Positions 1-9,543 are shown, counted from the first letter of the stretch. The stretch is DNA of 45,131 nucleotides from Comamonadaceae bacterium (GCA_947476015.1 CANJOS010000005.1:1-45131), one strand, 5' to 3'. A program made the numbers and translations. The notes: generated from the sequence alone by a model not told the origin.

Positions 1-2642
1 CGAGAGGCAATGGTCATCACATCACCCGCATTGACATTCAATGCCAACATGTCTTCACCGCAAACAGAAGCCATGGCCACGGGCTCAATGGCATCTAAAA
101 CTGTGGCACGGCGCGTCATGCTGCCCGTGTGCCAATGTTCAAGTTGCCTCCCCGTAATGAGCACAAACGGATAATTTTCGTCTGGCCTTTCGTTGGCTGG
201 AATGATGTCGGCCGGCACCAAATTGACACGGCCATCCGCCGTCGCAAAACGTTCTTTGAACACCGTTGGTTCGCCTGGATCTTCTTCTGTGAGACATGGA
301 TAAGTAATGCTCGACTCTCGCACCAATCGATCCCATGAAATACCACTGATCACTTCGTGCATGGCTTGGCGCATCTCTTCGTAAACTTCTGCCACACCAT
401 GGTGCTCACCGTGATAATGCCAATTCAAACCCATGCCTTTGGCGATTTGCTGAATGATCCACAAATCAGCTCTGGCCTGTCCTGGCGCTTGCACCGCTTG
501 CTGACCCATTTGCACCATGCGATCGGTGTTGGTCACAGTCCCTGTTTTTTCTGGCCATGCGGTCGCCGGCAAAACCACATCGGCCAACCAAGCGGTTTCA
601 GTCATGAAAATGTCTTGCACCACCAAATGCTCTAAGGAAGCCAGTGCATGCCGAGCATGATTCAAATCGGGATCGCTCATGGCGGGGTTCTCACCCATGA
701 TGTACATGCCCCGAACCTTGTGCAAATCTGTTTCATCCGCCAAGGCCTTGTGCATGATTTCCACAACGGTATAGCCCGGTTGTCTGTCCAAGGGTGTGTT
801 CCAGAACTTTTCAAACCATTCGTGAGCAGCGGTATTCGTGACGCGCTGATAGTTGGGGTACATCATGGGGATCAAGCCTGCATCGCTGGCACCTTGAACA
901 TTGTTTTGACCACGCAAAGGGTGAAGACCCGAGCCGGGCTTGCCAATTTGGCCAGTGACCGTTGCCAGGGCAATAAGGCAGCGTGCATTGTCGGTGCCAT
1001 GCACGTGCTGACTGACGCCCATGCCCCAGAGAATCATGGAAGCTTTGCTGGTGGCAAACTCGCGAGCCACTATCCGCAGTGTTTCTGCAGGTATGCCGCA
1101 AATGGGGGCCATTGCTTCAGGGCTGTAACCCTGAATGTTGTGTTTCAGTGCCTCGTAATTGTTAGCACGTTTTTGAACAAACTCTTGGTCGACCAACTCT
1201 TCTTCAATGACCGTGTAAATGAGGGCGTTGAGCATGGCCACATCTGTGTCTGGCTTGAATTGAAGTGTTTGCCAAGCGTATTTACCAATGTCTGTGATGC
1301 GCGGATCGGCCAACACAATTTTGGCGCCTCGCTTGGCCGCATTTTTCATCCACGTGGCGGCCACGGGGTGATTCGCGCTAGGATTGGCGCCAATCACAAA
1401 AATGAGGCCGGCATGCTCAACATCGTTCACCTGATTGCTCACTGCAGCCGAGCCCACACCTTCTAGCAAGGCAGACACGCTGGAGGCATGGCACAAGCGG
1501 GTGCAATGATCGACGTTGTTGGAGCCAAAGCCCGTTCGAACCAACTTTTGGAAAAGGTAAGCTTCCTCGTTACTGCCTTTGGCAGAACCAAAGCCTGCCA
1601 ATGATTTGGGTCCAAAAGTGTCGCGCAGTTGTGTGAGCTTGCCTGCCCCCAAAGCCAAGGCCTCCTCCCATGTGGCTTCTCTAAAAACAGAAGACCAGTC
1701 GGCAGCGTTTTGGTTGAGTTGCTGAATGAAGGCAGGGTCTTTGCTGACACCTGATTTTCGAATGAGCGGCACCGTGAGACGTTGGGGGTGTTGAATGTAA
1801 TCGAAACCAAAGCGACCCTTGACACACAAACGATTGTGATTGGCCGGACCATCTCGACCTTCCACACTCACAATTTGATTGTCTTTCACGTTGTAAGTCA
1901 GCAAGCAACCTACGCCACAAAATGGGCACACGGAATCGACTTTCTGATCGACCACTTGCGATCCCACTTGTGACTTTGGCATGAGAGCACCCGTAGGACA
2001 AGCCTGAACACATTCTCCACAAGCGACACAACTGCTGCTGCCCATGCTGTCTTGCAAATCAAACACAATTTGACTCTGTGCGCCGCGGTGCGCATAAGCA
2101 ATGACATCGTTCACTTGCTCTTCGCGGCAAGCTCGCACGCAAAGCTTGCATTGAATACAAGCATCGAGGTTGACAGCCATGGCGGGATGCGACAGATCGC
2201 AAGCAGGTTGCTCTCGCCTGACTGCCTGCAACTCTGGACGAACCGTCACATTCAGTTTGTGCGCCCATTCACTTAACGCACCATGCTGGCCATGTTCTGT
2301 CCATTGGTAGCCCTGGTCGGGCATGTCGGACAACAGCATCTCGAGCACCATTTTTTGGCTTTGCTTGGCGCGCAAACTGTGAGTCGATACTTCAAGGCCA
2401 GGTCTGACGTTTCTGCAGCAACTGGGCGCCAGCGTTCTTTCGCCCTTGATTTCCACCACACATGCACGGCAATTCCCGTCGGCTCGCATGCCTTCTTTGT
2501 AGCAAAGGTGGGGGATGTCGATGCCGTGGCGCTTGGCCGCATTCAGGATGGACTCGCCCTCATAGCCCTTCACCGTTTGGTCATTGAGTTTGAACTCAAG
2601 GCTGGGTGGGGCAAGCAATTTTTGAGGCACAGGTGCATTCAT
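1..2642 (-). CDS. fdhA: NAD-dependent formate dehydrogenase alpha subunit (molybdopterin/tungstopterin, N-terminal 2Fe-2S and 4Fe-4S domains), C-terminus truncated by window edge
   Basis: Not in the ORF track because it has no stop in the window. My minus-strand translation from ATG at 2642 gives MNAPVPQKLLAPPSLEFKLNDQTVKGYEGESILNAAKRHGIDIPHLCYKEGMRADGNCRACVVEIKG..., then CIQCKLCVRAC, CVACGECVQACPTGAL, CPFCGVGC and HCTRLCHASSVSALLEGVGS motifs typical of FdsA/FdhA. TAA of the beta subunit directly abuts this ATG. Confidence 0.93.
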   Translation of the reverse strand, partial: MNAPVPQKLLAPPSLEFKLNDQTVKGYEGESILNAAKRHGIDIPHLCYKEGMRADGNCRACVVEIKGERTLAPSCCRNVRPGLEVSTHSLRAKQSQKMVLEMLLSDMPDQGYQWTEHGQHGALSEWAHKLNVTVRPELQAVRREQPACDLSHPAMAVNLDACIQCKLCVRACREEQVNDVIAYAHRGAQSQIVFDLQDSMGSSSCVACGECVQACPTGALMPKSQVGSQVVDQKVDSVCPFCGVGCLLTYNVKDNQIVSVEGRDGPANHNRLCVKGRFGFDYIQHPQRLTVPLIRKSGVSKDPAFIQQLNQNAADWSSVFREATWEEALALGAGKLTQLRDTFGPKSLAGFGSAKGSNEEAYLFQKLVRTGFGSNNVDHCTRLCHASSVSALLEGVGSAAVSNQVNDVEHAGLIFVIGANPSANHPVAATWMKNAAKRGAKIVLADPRITDIGKYAWQTLQFKPDTDVAMLNALIYTVIEEELVDQEFVQKRANNYEALKHNIQGYSPEAMAPICGIPAETLRIVAREFATSKASMILWGMGVSQHVHGTDNARCLIALATVTGQIGKPGSGLHPLRGQNNVQGASDAGLIPMMYPNYQRVTNTAAHEWFEKFWNTPLDRQPGYTVVEIMHKALADETDLHKVRGMYIMGENPAMSDPDLNHARHALASLEHLVVQDIFMTETAWLADVVLPATAWPEKTGTVTNTDRMVQMGQQAVQAPGQARADLWIIQQIAKGMGLNWHYHGEHHGVAEVYEEMRQAMHEVISGISWDRLVRESSITYPCLTEEDPGEPTVFKERFATADGRVNLVPADIIPANERPDENYPFVLITGRQLEHWHTGSMTRRATVLDAIEPVAMASVCGEDMLALNVNAGDVMTIAS

Positions 2643-4373
2643 TTATGCAATCTCCTGAGGGAAATATTTTTGGACACATCGCACTGGGTTGGGCGCAGCC
2701 TGCCCCAAACCGCAAATGGACGCATCAGCCATCACTTGGTTTAAATCTTCTAAGGTGGCAGTGTCCCAAACTGGCGCTTGCATGAGTTGAACAGCTTTGG
2801 CAGTGCCTACGCGACAGGGCGTGCACTGCCCACAACTCTCATGCGCAAAGAAATGCATCATGTTCAATGCTGCATGCCGAGCTGAATCTTGGTGGCCCAG
2901 CACAATCACAGCGGCAGAACCGATGAAGCACCCGTAAGCTTGCAAGGTATCGAAATCGAGTGGAATGTCTTTCAATGACGCTGGCAAAATGCCACCTGAA
3001 GCACCGCCGGGTAAGTAAGCGTACAAATCATGGCCCTCCAGCATGCCACCACAATATTCATCAATGAGCTCGGCCAGGGTGATGCCAGCAGGCGTCAATT
3101 TAACACCAGGTTTTTTGACACGACCACTGACACTGAAGCTGCGCAAACCTTTGCGATCATGGCGACCGAAACCTGAAAACCAATCGGGTCCTTTTTGCAC
3201 GATGTCGCGCACCCAGTAAAGCGTTTCGAAATTGTGTTCAAGCGTGGGCCTGCCAAACAAGCCCACTTCCGCAATGTAAGGGGGACGCATGCGCGGTTCA
3301 CCCCTTTTCCCCTCAATGCTTTCAATCATGGCCGACTCTTCGCCGCAGATGTAGGCTCCCGCACCTCGTCGCAATTCAATGTGCGGCAAGCGGCAAGGCG
3401 GATTCGCTTGGAGGCTTTCCAATTCTTTTTCTAAAAGCGCTCTGCATCCGTGGTATTCATCGCGCAAATAAATATAAACGGCCTCAATGCCCACCACCTG
3501 CGCTGCTACCAACACGCCTTCTAAGAAACGATGCGGGTCGCGCTCTAAATAAGTTCTGTCTTTGAAGGTGCCAGGTTCACCTTCGTCAATGTTCACCGCC
3601 ATCAATCGAGGTGCGGCTTGCTCACGCACAATGCGCCACTTGCGGCCTGCTGGAAATCCTGCGCCGCCCAATCCACGCAAGCCTGAGTCTTCCATGGCCT
3701 GCAACACGGTTTCTTTGTCTTGCTGGCCATTGGAGACCGCTTGCAACAAAGCATAACCACCCTCCGCTAAATACGCATTCAAATCGATGTGGTCAGGCAC
3801 CACGGGATGAATGGCTTGGACTTCTACGGCCTGCAAGATTTTCTCAAGGGATGCATGACCTATTTCATGGTGATGCACCACAGCTACCGGGGTCTGCTCA
3901 CAGCGCCCCATACAGGGTGCAGGCATCACTTTGACAGGGGTGTTGCCGAGAGCTGCCTTTAATTTGTTGAGCAGTGTAGAAGCCCCTGCCATGTCACAAC
4001 TGAGGCCATCGCACACCCGCACTGTGAAGCGAGGTGCTTGCTCGCTCTCGCGAATCACTTCGAAGTGATGGTAGAAAGTGGCCACCTCAAACACTTCGGC
4101 CATGGGGGTGTTCATGAGCTTGGCCAAGGCCACCAAATGCCTTTCATGAAGGCCGCGGTAGGTGTCGTTGATTTTGTGCAGATGCTCGATCATCAGATCG
4201 CGTCGGTGACGCAGCGACTTGGCATCCAGCATCAGCAATGCGTTGACCTCCTTCAATGAAATTTCATCCGCCTGCCGACCTTTTAGTTGGCTTTTCTGAC
4301 GAAGAGAGGCTTTCATTTGCGCCACCGAGGCCAATGGCACGATGCTTGTTGGGATAGGCGTCTTGGAGTTCAT
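2643..4373 (-). CDS. fdhB: Formate dehydrogenase beta subunit, NuoE-NuoF (FdsG-FdsB) fusion
   Basis: 576 aa; NuoE-like N-terminus (HLVALAKLMNTPMAEVFEVATFYHHF, CDGLSCDMAG, PCMGRCEQTP) fused to NuoF-like part (GLRGLGGAGFPAGRKW, DEGEPGTFKDR, GAGAYICGEESAMIESIEGKRGEPRMRPP, ESCGQCTPCRVGT). Confidence 0.93.
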   Translation of the reverse strand: MNSKTPIPTSIVPLASVAQMKASLRQKSQLKGRQADEISLKEVNALLMLDAKSLRHRRDLMIEHLHKINDTYRGLHERHLVALAKLMNTPMAEVFEVATFYHHFEVIRESEQAPRFTVRVCDGLSCDMAGASTLLNKLKAALGNTPVKVMPAPCMGRCEQTPVAVVHHHEIGHASLEKILQAVEVQAIHPVVPDHIDLNAYLAEGGYALLQAVSNGQQDKETVLQAMEDSGLRGLGGAGFPAGRKWRIVREQAAPRLMAVNIDEGEPGTFKDRTYLERDPHRFLEGVLVAAQVVGIEAVYIYLRDEYHGCRALLEKELESLQANPPCRLPHIELRRGAGAYICGEESAMIESIEGKRGEPRMRPPYIAEVGLFGRPTLEHNFETLYWVRDIVQKGPDWFSGFGRHDRKGLRSFSVSGRVKKPGVKLTPAGITLAELIDEYCGGMLEGHDLYAYLPGGASGGILPASLKDIPLDFDTLQAYGCFIGSAAVIVLGHQDSARHAALNMMHFFAHESCGQCTPCRVGTAKAVQLMQAPVWDTATLEDLNQVMADASICGLGQAAPNPVRCVQKYFPQEIA

Positions 4374-4422
4374 GCTGCGCCAATTTTAGCGCCCAAGTCA
4401 TGACCAGAACACCCCTTTCTAT

Positions 4423-5742
4423 TTAGCCACTGACCATCCAAGTCATTAATTCTTTGACGGAGCGAATGCTGTCACCAAATGGCAAACGCCCCGACCCTCT
4501 GAAAAACAAACCTTTTTGAACATCTCCCAAAAGGGCATGACCCAATTGCTGATCAATGCAAAATTGACCCATTTTAGAATGCCCATCTCGAAGACCGCAG
4601 TGTTGAAGGCAATCAAAAGACATGTTGCATTTTTTCTTCACATGCGCTCGCTCCTGCAACTTAGATTCAATGCGCATGTATTTTTCAAGCCACGGCGTCT
4701 TCACAGCTCTGGCGGGCAAGCCTGCAACGCTGATGAACTCCTGCAGGTCACTGGGTTCAGAATGGGCCAAGACTTCCTTGAAAGCCAGGGGTGCATCACA
4801 TTCTTGAGTCACCGCAAAAGCTGTGCCCAATTGAACAGCTGCGGCACCCAGTCCTTGTAATCGAAGAATGTCCTCCCTGCATGACACGCCACCTGCTGCA
4901 ATCAAAGGAATCTGCCCCTCTAGACCGGCTGTTTTGAAGAACGCCAAGATGGCAGGAATGGCCACATCAAAATTAAATCGGGGATCGTTCAGATCTTCGA
5001 TATTGGCGGCACCTAGGTGGCCCCCTGCCAATTTAGGATGCTCAATCACGATGGCAGCGGGAAGCCTGCCCTTTTTCTCCCATTTCTTAACCACCAGTTG
5101 AACTCCCCGCGCATCTGAAAGGATGGGAATGAGGGCTGTATGAGGAAAATCTTTGGCCAAATCGGGAAGATCCAAGGGCAAGCCAGCGCCCACCACAATG
5201 GCATCCGCCCCAGAGGCCAGAGACTGCTGAACGTAGCCCGCATATTGGTTCAATGCCTTCATGATGTTGACAGCAATCAGGCCGTGACCATTGGCTATTT
5301 TTTTCGCTCGTTGAATTTCCCGATCAAGGGCCACCAAATTGGCTTTTTCAATTCGCAGGCGAGCATCAGCCTCCTTGTCGAGTTTTTCTGTGATCGCCAT
5401 CAAATCAGGATGCAAACGCCGCAAATCCACGGATGAAATGGTGCCCATCGCTCCCAAATTGGCTACGCTGCCAGCCAGGCCCCCCGCTGAAACGCCGACG
5501 CCCATTCCACCCTGCACCACTGGCAACAAAATTCGTTCTTTGAGGCGCAACATTTTGATCCCCGACTCAAGACAACTTTGGTGCAAGGCTTCGAACAAAG
5601 GCAATTCATTGATTAACATAGCGGCATGTTTCGTAAAATGGGCAGAGAATGAGCCCATTAATGTGCGCTCCGCGAAGCAATGTGAGCTATGCGATATGTC
5701 AATAAACCCTGAAGTCGTGTAGGCTTGAACCATTTGAATCAT
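4423..5742 (-). CDS. Nitronate monooxygenase / 2-nitropropane dioxygenase family protein
   Basis: PVVQGGMGVGVSAGGLAGSVANLGAMGTIS, IPLIAAGGVSCREDILRLQGLGAAAVQLGTAFAVTQEC typical of NMO/NPD TIM barrels. True start probably internal (ATG at 5619 or 5553, MLRLKERILLPVVQGG). Confidence 0.85.
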   Translation of the reverse strand: MIQMVQAYTTSGFIDISHSSHCFAERTLMGSFSAHFTKHAAMLINELPLFEALHQSCLESGIKMLRLKERILLPVVQGGMGVGVSAGGLAGSVANLGAMGTISSVDLRRLHPDLMAITEKLDKEADARLRIEKANLVALDREIQRAKKIANGHGLIAVNIMKALNQYAGYVQQSLASGADAIVVGAGLPLDLPDLAKDFPHTALIPILSDARGVQLVVKKWEKKGRLPAAIVIEHPKLAGGHLGAANIEDLNDPRFNFDVAIPAILAFFKTAGLEGQIPLIAAGGVSCREDILRLQGLGAAAVQLGTAFAVTQECDAPLAFKEVLAHSEPSDLQEFISVAGLPARAVKTPWLEKYMRIESKLQERAHVKKKCNMSFDCLQHCGLRDGHSKMGQFCIDQQLGHALLGDVQKGLFFRGSGRLPFGDSIRSVKELMTWMVSG

Positions 5743-5755
5743 CCAAGGACATGGA

Positions 5756-6628
5756 ATGTCAGAGTCACCTTATATCCCCCCCAAAGTCTGGACTTGGCAA
5801 AAAGCCAATGGCGGTCGGTTTGCCAACATCAACCGCCCTGTCGCAGGCGCCACCCATCAGCAAGCGCTGCCGCGTGGCAAGCACCCCCTTCAGCTTTATT
5901 CCTTGGGAACACCCAATGGCATCAAAGTGACGGTGATGTTAGAGGAATTGTTGGCCTTGGGCCATCAAGGTGCGGAATATGACGCTTGGCTCATTCGCAT
6001 CAGCGAAGGCATGCAGTTCAGCAGTGGTTTTGTGGACGTCAATCCCAACTCCAAAATACCTGCGTTATTGGACTGTAGTGGTCCCGAAGAGATTCGGGTT
6101 TTTGAATCTGGTTCGATTCTTTTTTATTTGGCAGAAAAGTTCAAAGCTTTTTTGCCAACCGATGCAGTCAAGCGAACTGAGTGCATGTCTTGGCTGATGT
6201 GGCAAATGGGCAGCGCACCCTATTTAGGTGGTGGTTTTGGGCATTTCTATACCTATGCGCCTACCAAAATTGAATACGCCATTGATCGCTTCGCCATGGA
6301 AGTCAAACGCGAATTGGATGTGCTCAACCAAAGACTGGCCACTCATCGGTTTATTGGGGGCGATGAATACACCATTGCAGACATGGCCATTTGGCCTTGG
6401 TATGGCGGACTGGCCAAAGGTGAGCGCTACGATTCTGGTGAATTTTTACAAGTTCACGAATACACTCACGTGATTCGGTGGTCGGATGAAATAGAAGCTC
6501 GTCCGGCCGTGCAACGCGGGCGCATGGTCAACCGCGTGATGGGGCCTTTGGAAATGCAGCTGCACGAGCGTCATGATGCCTCTGATTTCTTGCACCGTAC
6601 ACAAGACAAATTAGCACCGAAAACCTGA
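5756..6628 (+). CDS. yghU: Glutathione S-transferase, YghU/nu class
   Basis: KVWTWQKANGGRFANINRPVAGATHQQALPRGKHPLQLYSLGTPNGIKVTVMLEELLALG...FSSGFVDVNPNSKIPALLD is close to E. coli YghU throughout. Confidence 0.93.
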   Translation: MSESPYIPPKVWTWQKANGGRFANINRPVAGATHQQALPRGKHPLQLYSLGTPNGIKVTVMLEELLALGHQGAEYDAWLIRISEGMQFSSGFVDVNPNSKIPALLDCSGPEEIRVFESGSILFYLAEKFKAFLPTDAVKRTECMSWLMWQMGSAPYLGGGFGHFYTYAPTKIEYAIDRFAMEVKRELDVLNQRLATHRFIGGDEYTIADMAIWPWYGGLAKGERYDSGEFLQVHEYTHVIRWSDEIEARPAVQRGRMVNRVMGPLEMQLHERHDASDFLHRTQDKLAPKT

Positions 6629-6641
6629 GTGCAGTTTCCGA

Positions 6642-7523
6642 TCATTCTTCATCTGCGTAAATTTTTCCACCAGACCTCAAAGCAGAAAACTCTCGCTTTG
6701 AGTGAAACAAAGGGTAAAAAATTTGGTGATACCAATGCTCCGGGCCAAACAATTGGTCATCCTTCAGTCCTACTTCCATGGGATACATTCGAGTGATGTG
6801 GGCAGAGCCAAAAATAATGTCCCAAATGAACAACAGGTTGCCAAAGTTGCCCTTGTAATGGCCCACACCATCTCTGTTTGTGATGGCATGGTGAGCCCAA
6901 TGCGTGGCGGGGGTTGAAATGGTTCTTTCCAGGACCCACATGAGCGGACGCAAGGCCGGGATTTTGTAAAGCGGTTCATCCCAACGCCAAGCGCAATGGG
7001 CACCCAAAATCACGGTCAGCTTCACCACCATGTACAAGGCGTAAACCATGCCGTCAATCCCCAAATAAATCAAGGTTCCAGCGAACCACAAGCCGGGCAT
7101 CATCAAATAGTAGAAGAAATTGTTTCGAAAGGTGACACGAATACTCATGTAGGCCGCTGAATGATGTGCGCGATGCAATGGCCAGAGCAAAGGCGAGTGA
7201 GACAAACGATGCCACCAGTACTGCGTGAGGTCATCGCACAAAATTAAAACGCCCACCATGGCCCACCATGACCAATCTGCTAACACGTCTTTGAAATCAG
7301 GCGCCAGCCATGCGCCCAGGTTTGCGGTGGCCAGCAAGGCCAAGGGCTGAGTGATGGCGACCAAGCTGATAAAGATCAAGAGTTCGAGCTTGGTGTCGTT
7401 GGCCGTTGCATGCACAGTGTTCTTGTAGCGCTGACTGATGAATTCTGAAAGGGCATAGCCCACCATGATGCAGAGTAGCAACGCGTTTTGTACTTGCGAG
7501 GGGTTCAGATCATTCAAATTCAA
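6642..7523 (-). CDS. Sterol desaturase / fatty acid hydroxylase family membrane protein
   Basis: His-box motifs HRLSH, HRAHHS and WAHHAITN; several hydrophobic segments. Confidence 0.88.
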   Translation of the reverse strand: MNLNDLNPSQVQNALLLCIMVGYALSEFISQRYKNTVHATANDTKLELLIFISLVAITQPLALLATANLGAWLAPDFKDVLADWSWWAMVGVLILCDDLTQYWWHRLSHSPLLWPLHRAHHSAAYMSIRVTFRNNFFYYLMMPGLWFAGTLIYLGIDGMVYALYMVVKLTVILGAHCAWRWDEPLYKIPALRPLMWVLERTISTPATHWAHHAITNRDGVGHYKGNFGNLLFIWDIIFGSAHITRMYPMEVGLKDDQLFGPEHWYHQIFYPLFHSKREFSALRSGGKIYADEE

Positions 7524-7570
7524 TTGAATCTCCTAAAAAGCAGTCGCCATTTGCTGCGCTTGGAATTCAC

Positions 7571-7810
7571 TCAACCCAGTTGAGCCAATGCAGCCTGCAA
7601 ACCCGCAAGCCCACCCACACGCTGATCATTGATGAAAATTTGTGGCATTTGGCGAACCGAGGGGCCGCACTTTTCATAAAAAGCCATGCGCTCAGCTTCA
7701 TCGTCTATTTTGATTTCTTCATAAGCCAAAGATTTGGACTTGAGAATCATCTTGGCGGACTCGCATTGAGGGCATGCGGACTTTGAGTAAACAAGGATTT
7801 TGAGGCTCAT
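7571..7810 (-). CDS. Glutaredoxin family protein
   Basis: 79 aa, active site YSKSACPQCESAKMIL, MPQIFINDQRVGG. Confidence 0.85.
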   Translation of the reverse strand: MSLKILVYSKSACPQCESAKMILKSKSLAYEEIKIDDEAERMAFYEKCGPSVRQMPQIFINDQRVGGLAGLQAALAQLG

Positions 7811-7982
7811 AGGGTTAGCATTTCTATACCAAATAGTGGGCAGCAGCGGCAGTCGATTCTCAAGGCGCAGGATACAAGCAGAGCCTTGACTTAAATCATA
7901 CGATAAACTTACCCCTTAGAACATACTTCAGTCATACTGCTAAGGAAATTTTCCAAGCGGGGATCTGGGAAGGAAATTCAAA

Positions 7983-8261
7983 ATGTCACACACATTTCAA
8001 GTCGAAGTGGAAAACATCAAATGCGGCGGCTGTGAAAACTCCATCGTCAAGGGTATCCACAGCGTGGCAGAGGTGTCTGCATTGGTCATCGATCGTGAAA
8101 AGCAGTTGGTGAGTTTCACTGGCGAAGAGTCCATCAAACAAACGGTCATTGATAAATTGCGCGCCATGGGCTACCCAGAAAAGGGTTCTGTTTCTGGCTT
8201 GGCAGCAGGCCTGACCAATGCCAAATCTTTTGTGAGTTGCGCCATTGGTCGAATGTCTTAA
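7983..8261 (+). CDS. Heavy-metal-associated (HMA) domain protein
   Basis: FQVEVENIKCGGCENSIVKGIHSVAEV with CxxC metal site; small HMA fold length. Confidence 0.8.
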   Translation: MSHTFQVEVENIKCGGCENSIVKGIHSVAEVSALVIDREKQLVSFTGEESIKQTVIDKLRAMGYPEKGSVSGLAAGLTNAKSFVSCAIGRMS

Positions 8262-8293
8262 ATTGAAAGGCCTCCCCCAAGGCCATCTGATTC

Positions 8294-9499
8294 ATGAGTG
8301 AATCGGGAGGTCAAAACAAGGCGCCTGAGCCTGAAATTTTTTTCAGAGCCTTTGACCGCTTGCAGGTTGAGAGTTTTTTGAGCGCATTGAAGCATGGCAA
8401 CAAAAGTCTGGCCATTCTCAGCCAACATCAGGAACTGCTGTCCTACTATGGCGATGTCGTGGTTCATCGGCTGCGAAATGAGTTCCCTGAAGTACCCTTG
8501 GAATTTTTCATGCCAGCAGACTCTGACGAGATGCTGGAACGCTTCAATGCCATTTTAACCACTCAGTCATTCGACACTGCAACCAAGCCTCGCGCCAAAG
8601 GCCCCCCTGACAAAATTTGGATCATCCAAGATGGCCATGCGCTTGGCGAAAGTGAACTGCAACTTTTGGTCAGACTGATTCAAAACTTTCCAGGTGCTGG
8701 TATCAGTACATTGGTGATGTTCAGATCAGATCAAGACCTTGGGTCCACCGCCTTTCATGATGCCTCCCAATTCAATACCTGGGCACTTGAAATGCCTACT
8801 GCTGAGCAAAAGCTGAATGCGGTGCAACAGGCGAGGCGCAACGGCCATGAAAATTTAGCGCTCGAGTTGTTCAAGCAATGGGCCATTGCGCAAAAGAAAG
8901 CCATTGCACCTCCCCCATCGGCAGCATCCAAGGCCCGATCAACACCGCCACCAGCAAGCAAAACTTCTAGCAGAAAAGTAGGGCCTGCCATCCTGATTGT
9001 GTCTGGACTTCTGTTGATTTCAGTAGGGATATCTGCATTCCTGCACCCCGATTTAGGCGACAGGCTGGTGGCAGCTCTGAGCTTCAAAAGCAAACCTCAA
9101 CTGGTGGTGAGAAACACAGATCAGCGCGACATGAAAGATGTCAAAAAAAAGCGGGGTTCACTTTCAGAAATGCCTGAGGTGGCCGCACAAGGCCTCAAAT
9201 GGCTGCAAGGTTTACCCGGCGATCAATTTCTTCTGGAATTCCAAACTTTTTCAAATGTCAGCAACGCAGAGAAATTTATTGCGTCGAGCGAATTGTTGAA
9301 GAGAGCTCAAATTGTGCCTATTTATGCGAACGACAAACCCGACCTTCAATTTCTGGTGGTCGATGGGCCTTATCGAACCACAGACATTGCCAACAAGGCC
9401 GCATCACGACTGCCTGGATCTGCAGAGGTTTCGATTGAGAGCGTGGACAGTCTGCGGCTCTTTACCACCCAGAATCTGGCACCGCCGCCTAAATCTTGA
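8294..9499 (+). CDS. DamX-like SPOR domain protein with degenerate AAA-like N-terminus and single TM segment
   Basis: 401 aa; N-terminal ATPase-like domain without Walker A, Pro/Ser-rich linker, TM (VGPAILIVSGLLLISVGISAFL), C-terminus (DQFLLEFQTFSNVSNAEKFI...PDLQFLVVDGPYRTTDIANKAASRLP) resembling a SPOR repeat. Confidence 0.6.
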   Translation: MSESGGQNKAPEPEIFFRAFDRLQVESFLSALKHGNKSLAILSQHQELLSYYGDVVVHRLRNEFPEVPLEFFMPADSDEMLERFNAILTTQSFDTATKPRAKGPPDKIWIIQDGHALGESELQLLVRLIQNFPGAGISTLVMFRSDQDLGSTAFHDASQFNTWALEMPTAEQKLNAVQQARRNGHENLALELFKQWAIAQKKAIAPPPSAASKARSTPPPASKTSSRKVGPAILIVSGLLLISVGISAFLHPDLGDRLVAALSFKSKPQLVVRNTDQRDMKDVKKKRGSLSEMPEVAAQGLKWLQGLPGDQFLLEFQTFSNVSNAEKFIASSELLKRAQIVPIYANDKPDLQFLVVDGPYRTTDIANKAASRLPGSAEVSIESVDSLRLFTTQNLAPPPKS

Positions 9500-9543
9500 T
9501 TCACGTCAATATTTAAATTCTTGCAAGCTCCAAACTCGGGGGC

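Noticed and set aside
648-1466. 272-aa plus-strand ORF
   Set aside because: Fully antisense to the strongly conserved formate dehydrogenase alpha coding sequence; no recognisable domain.
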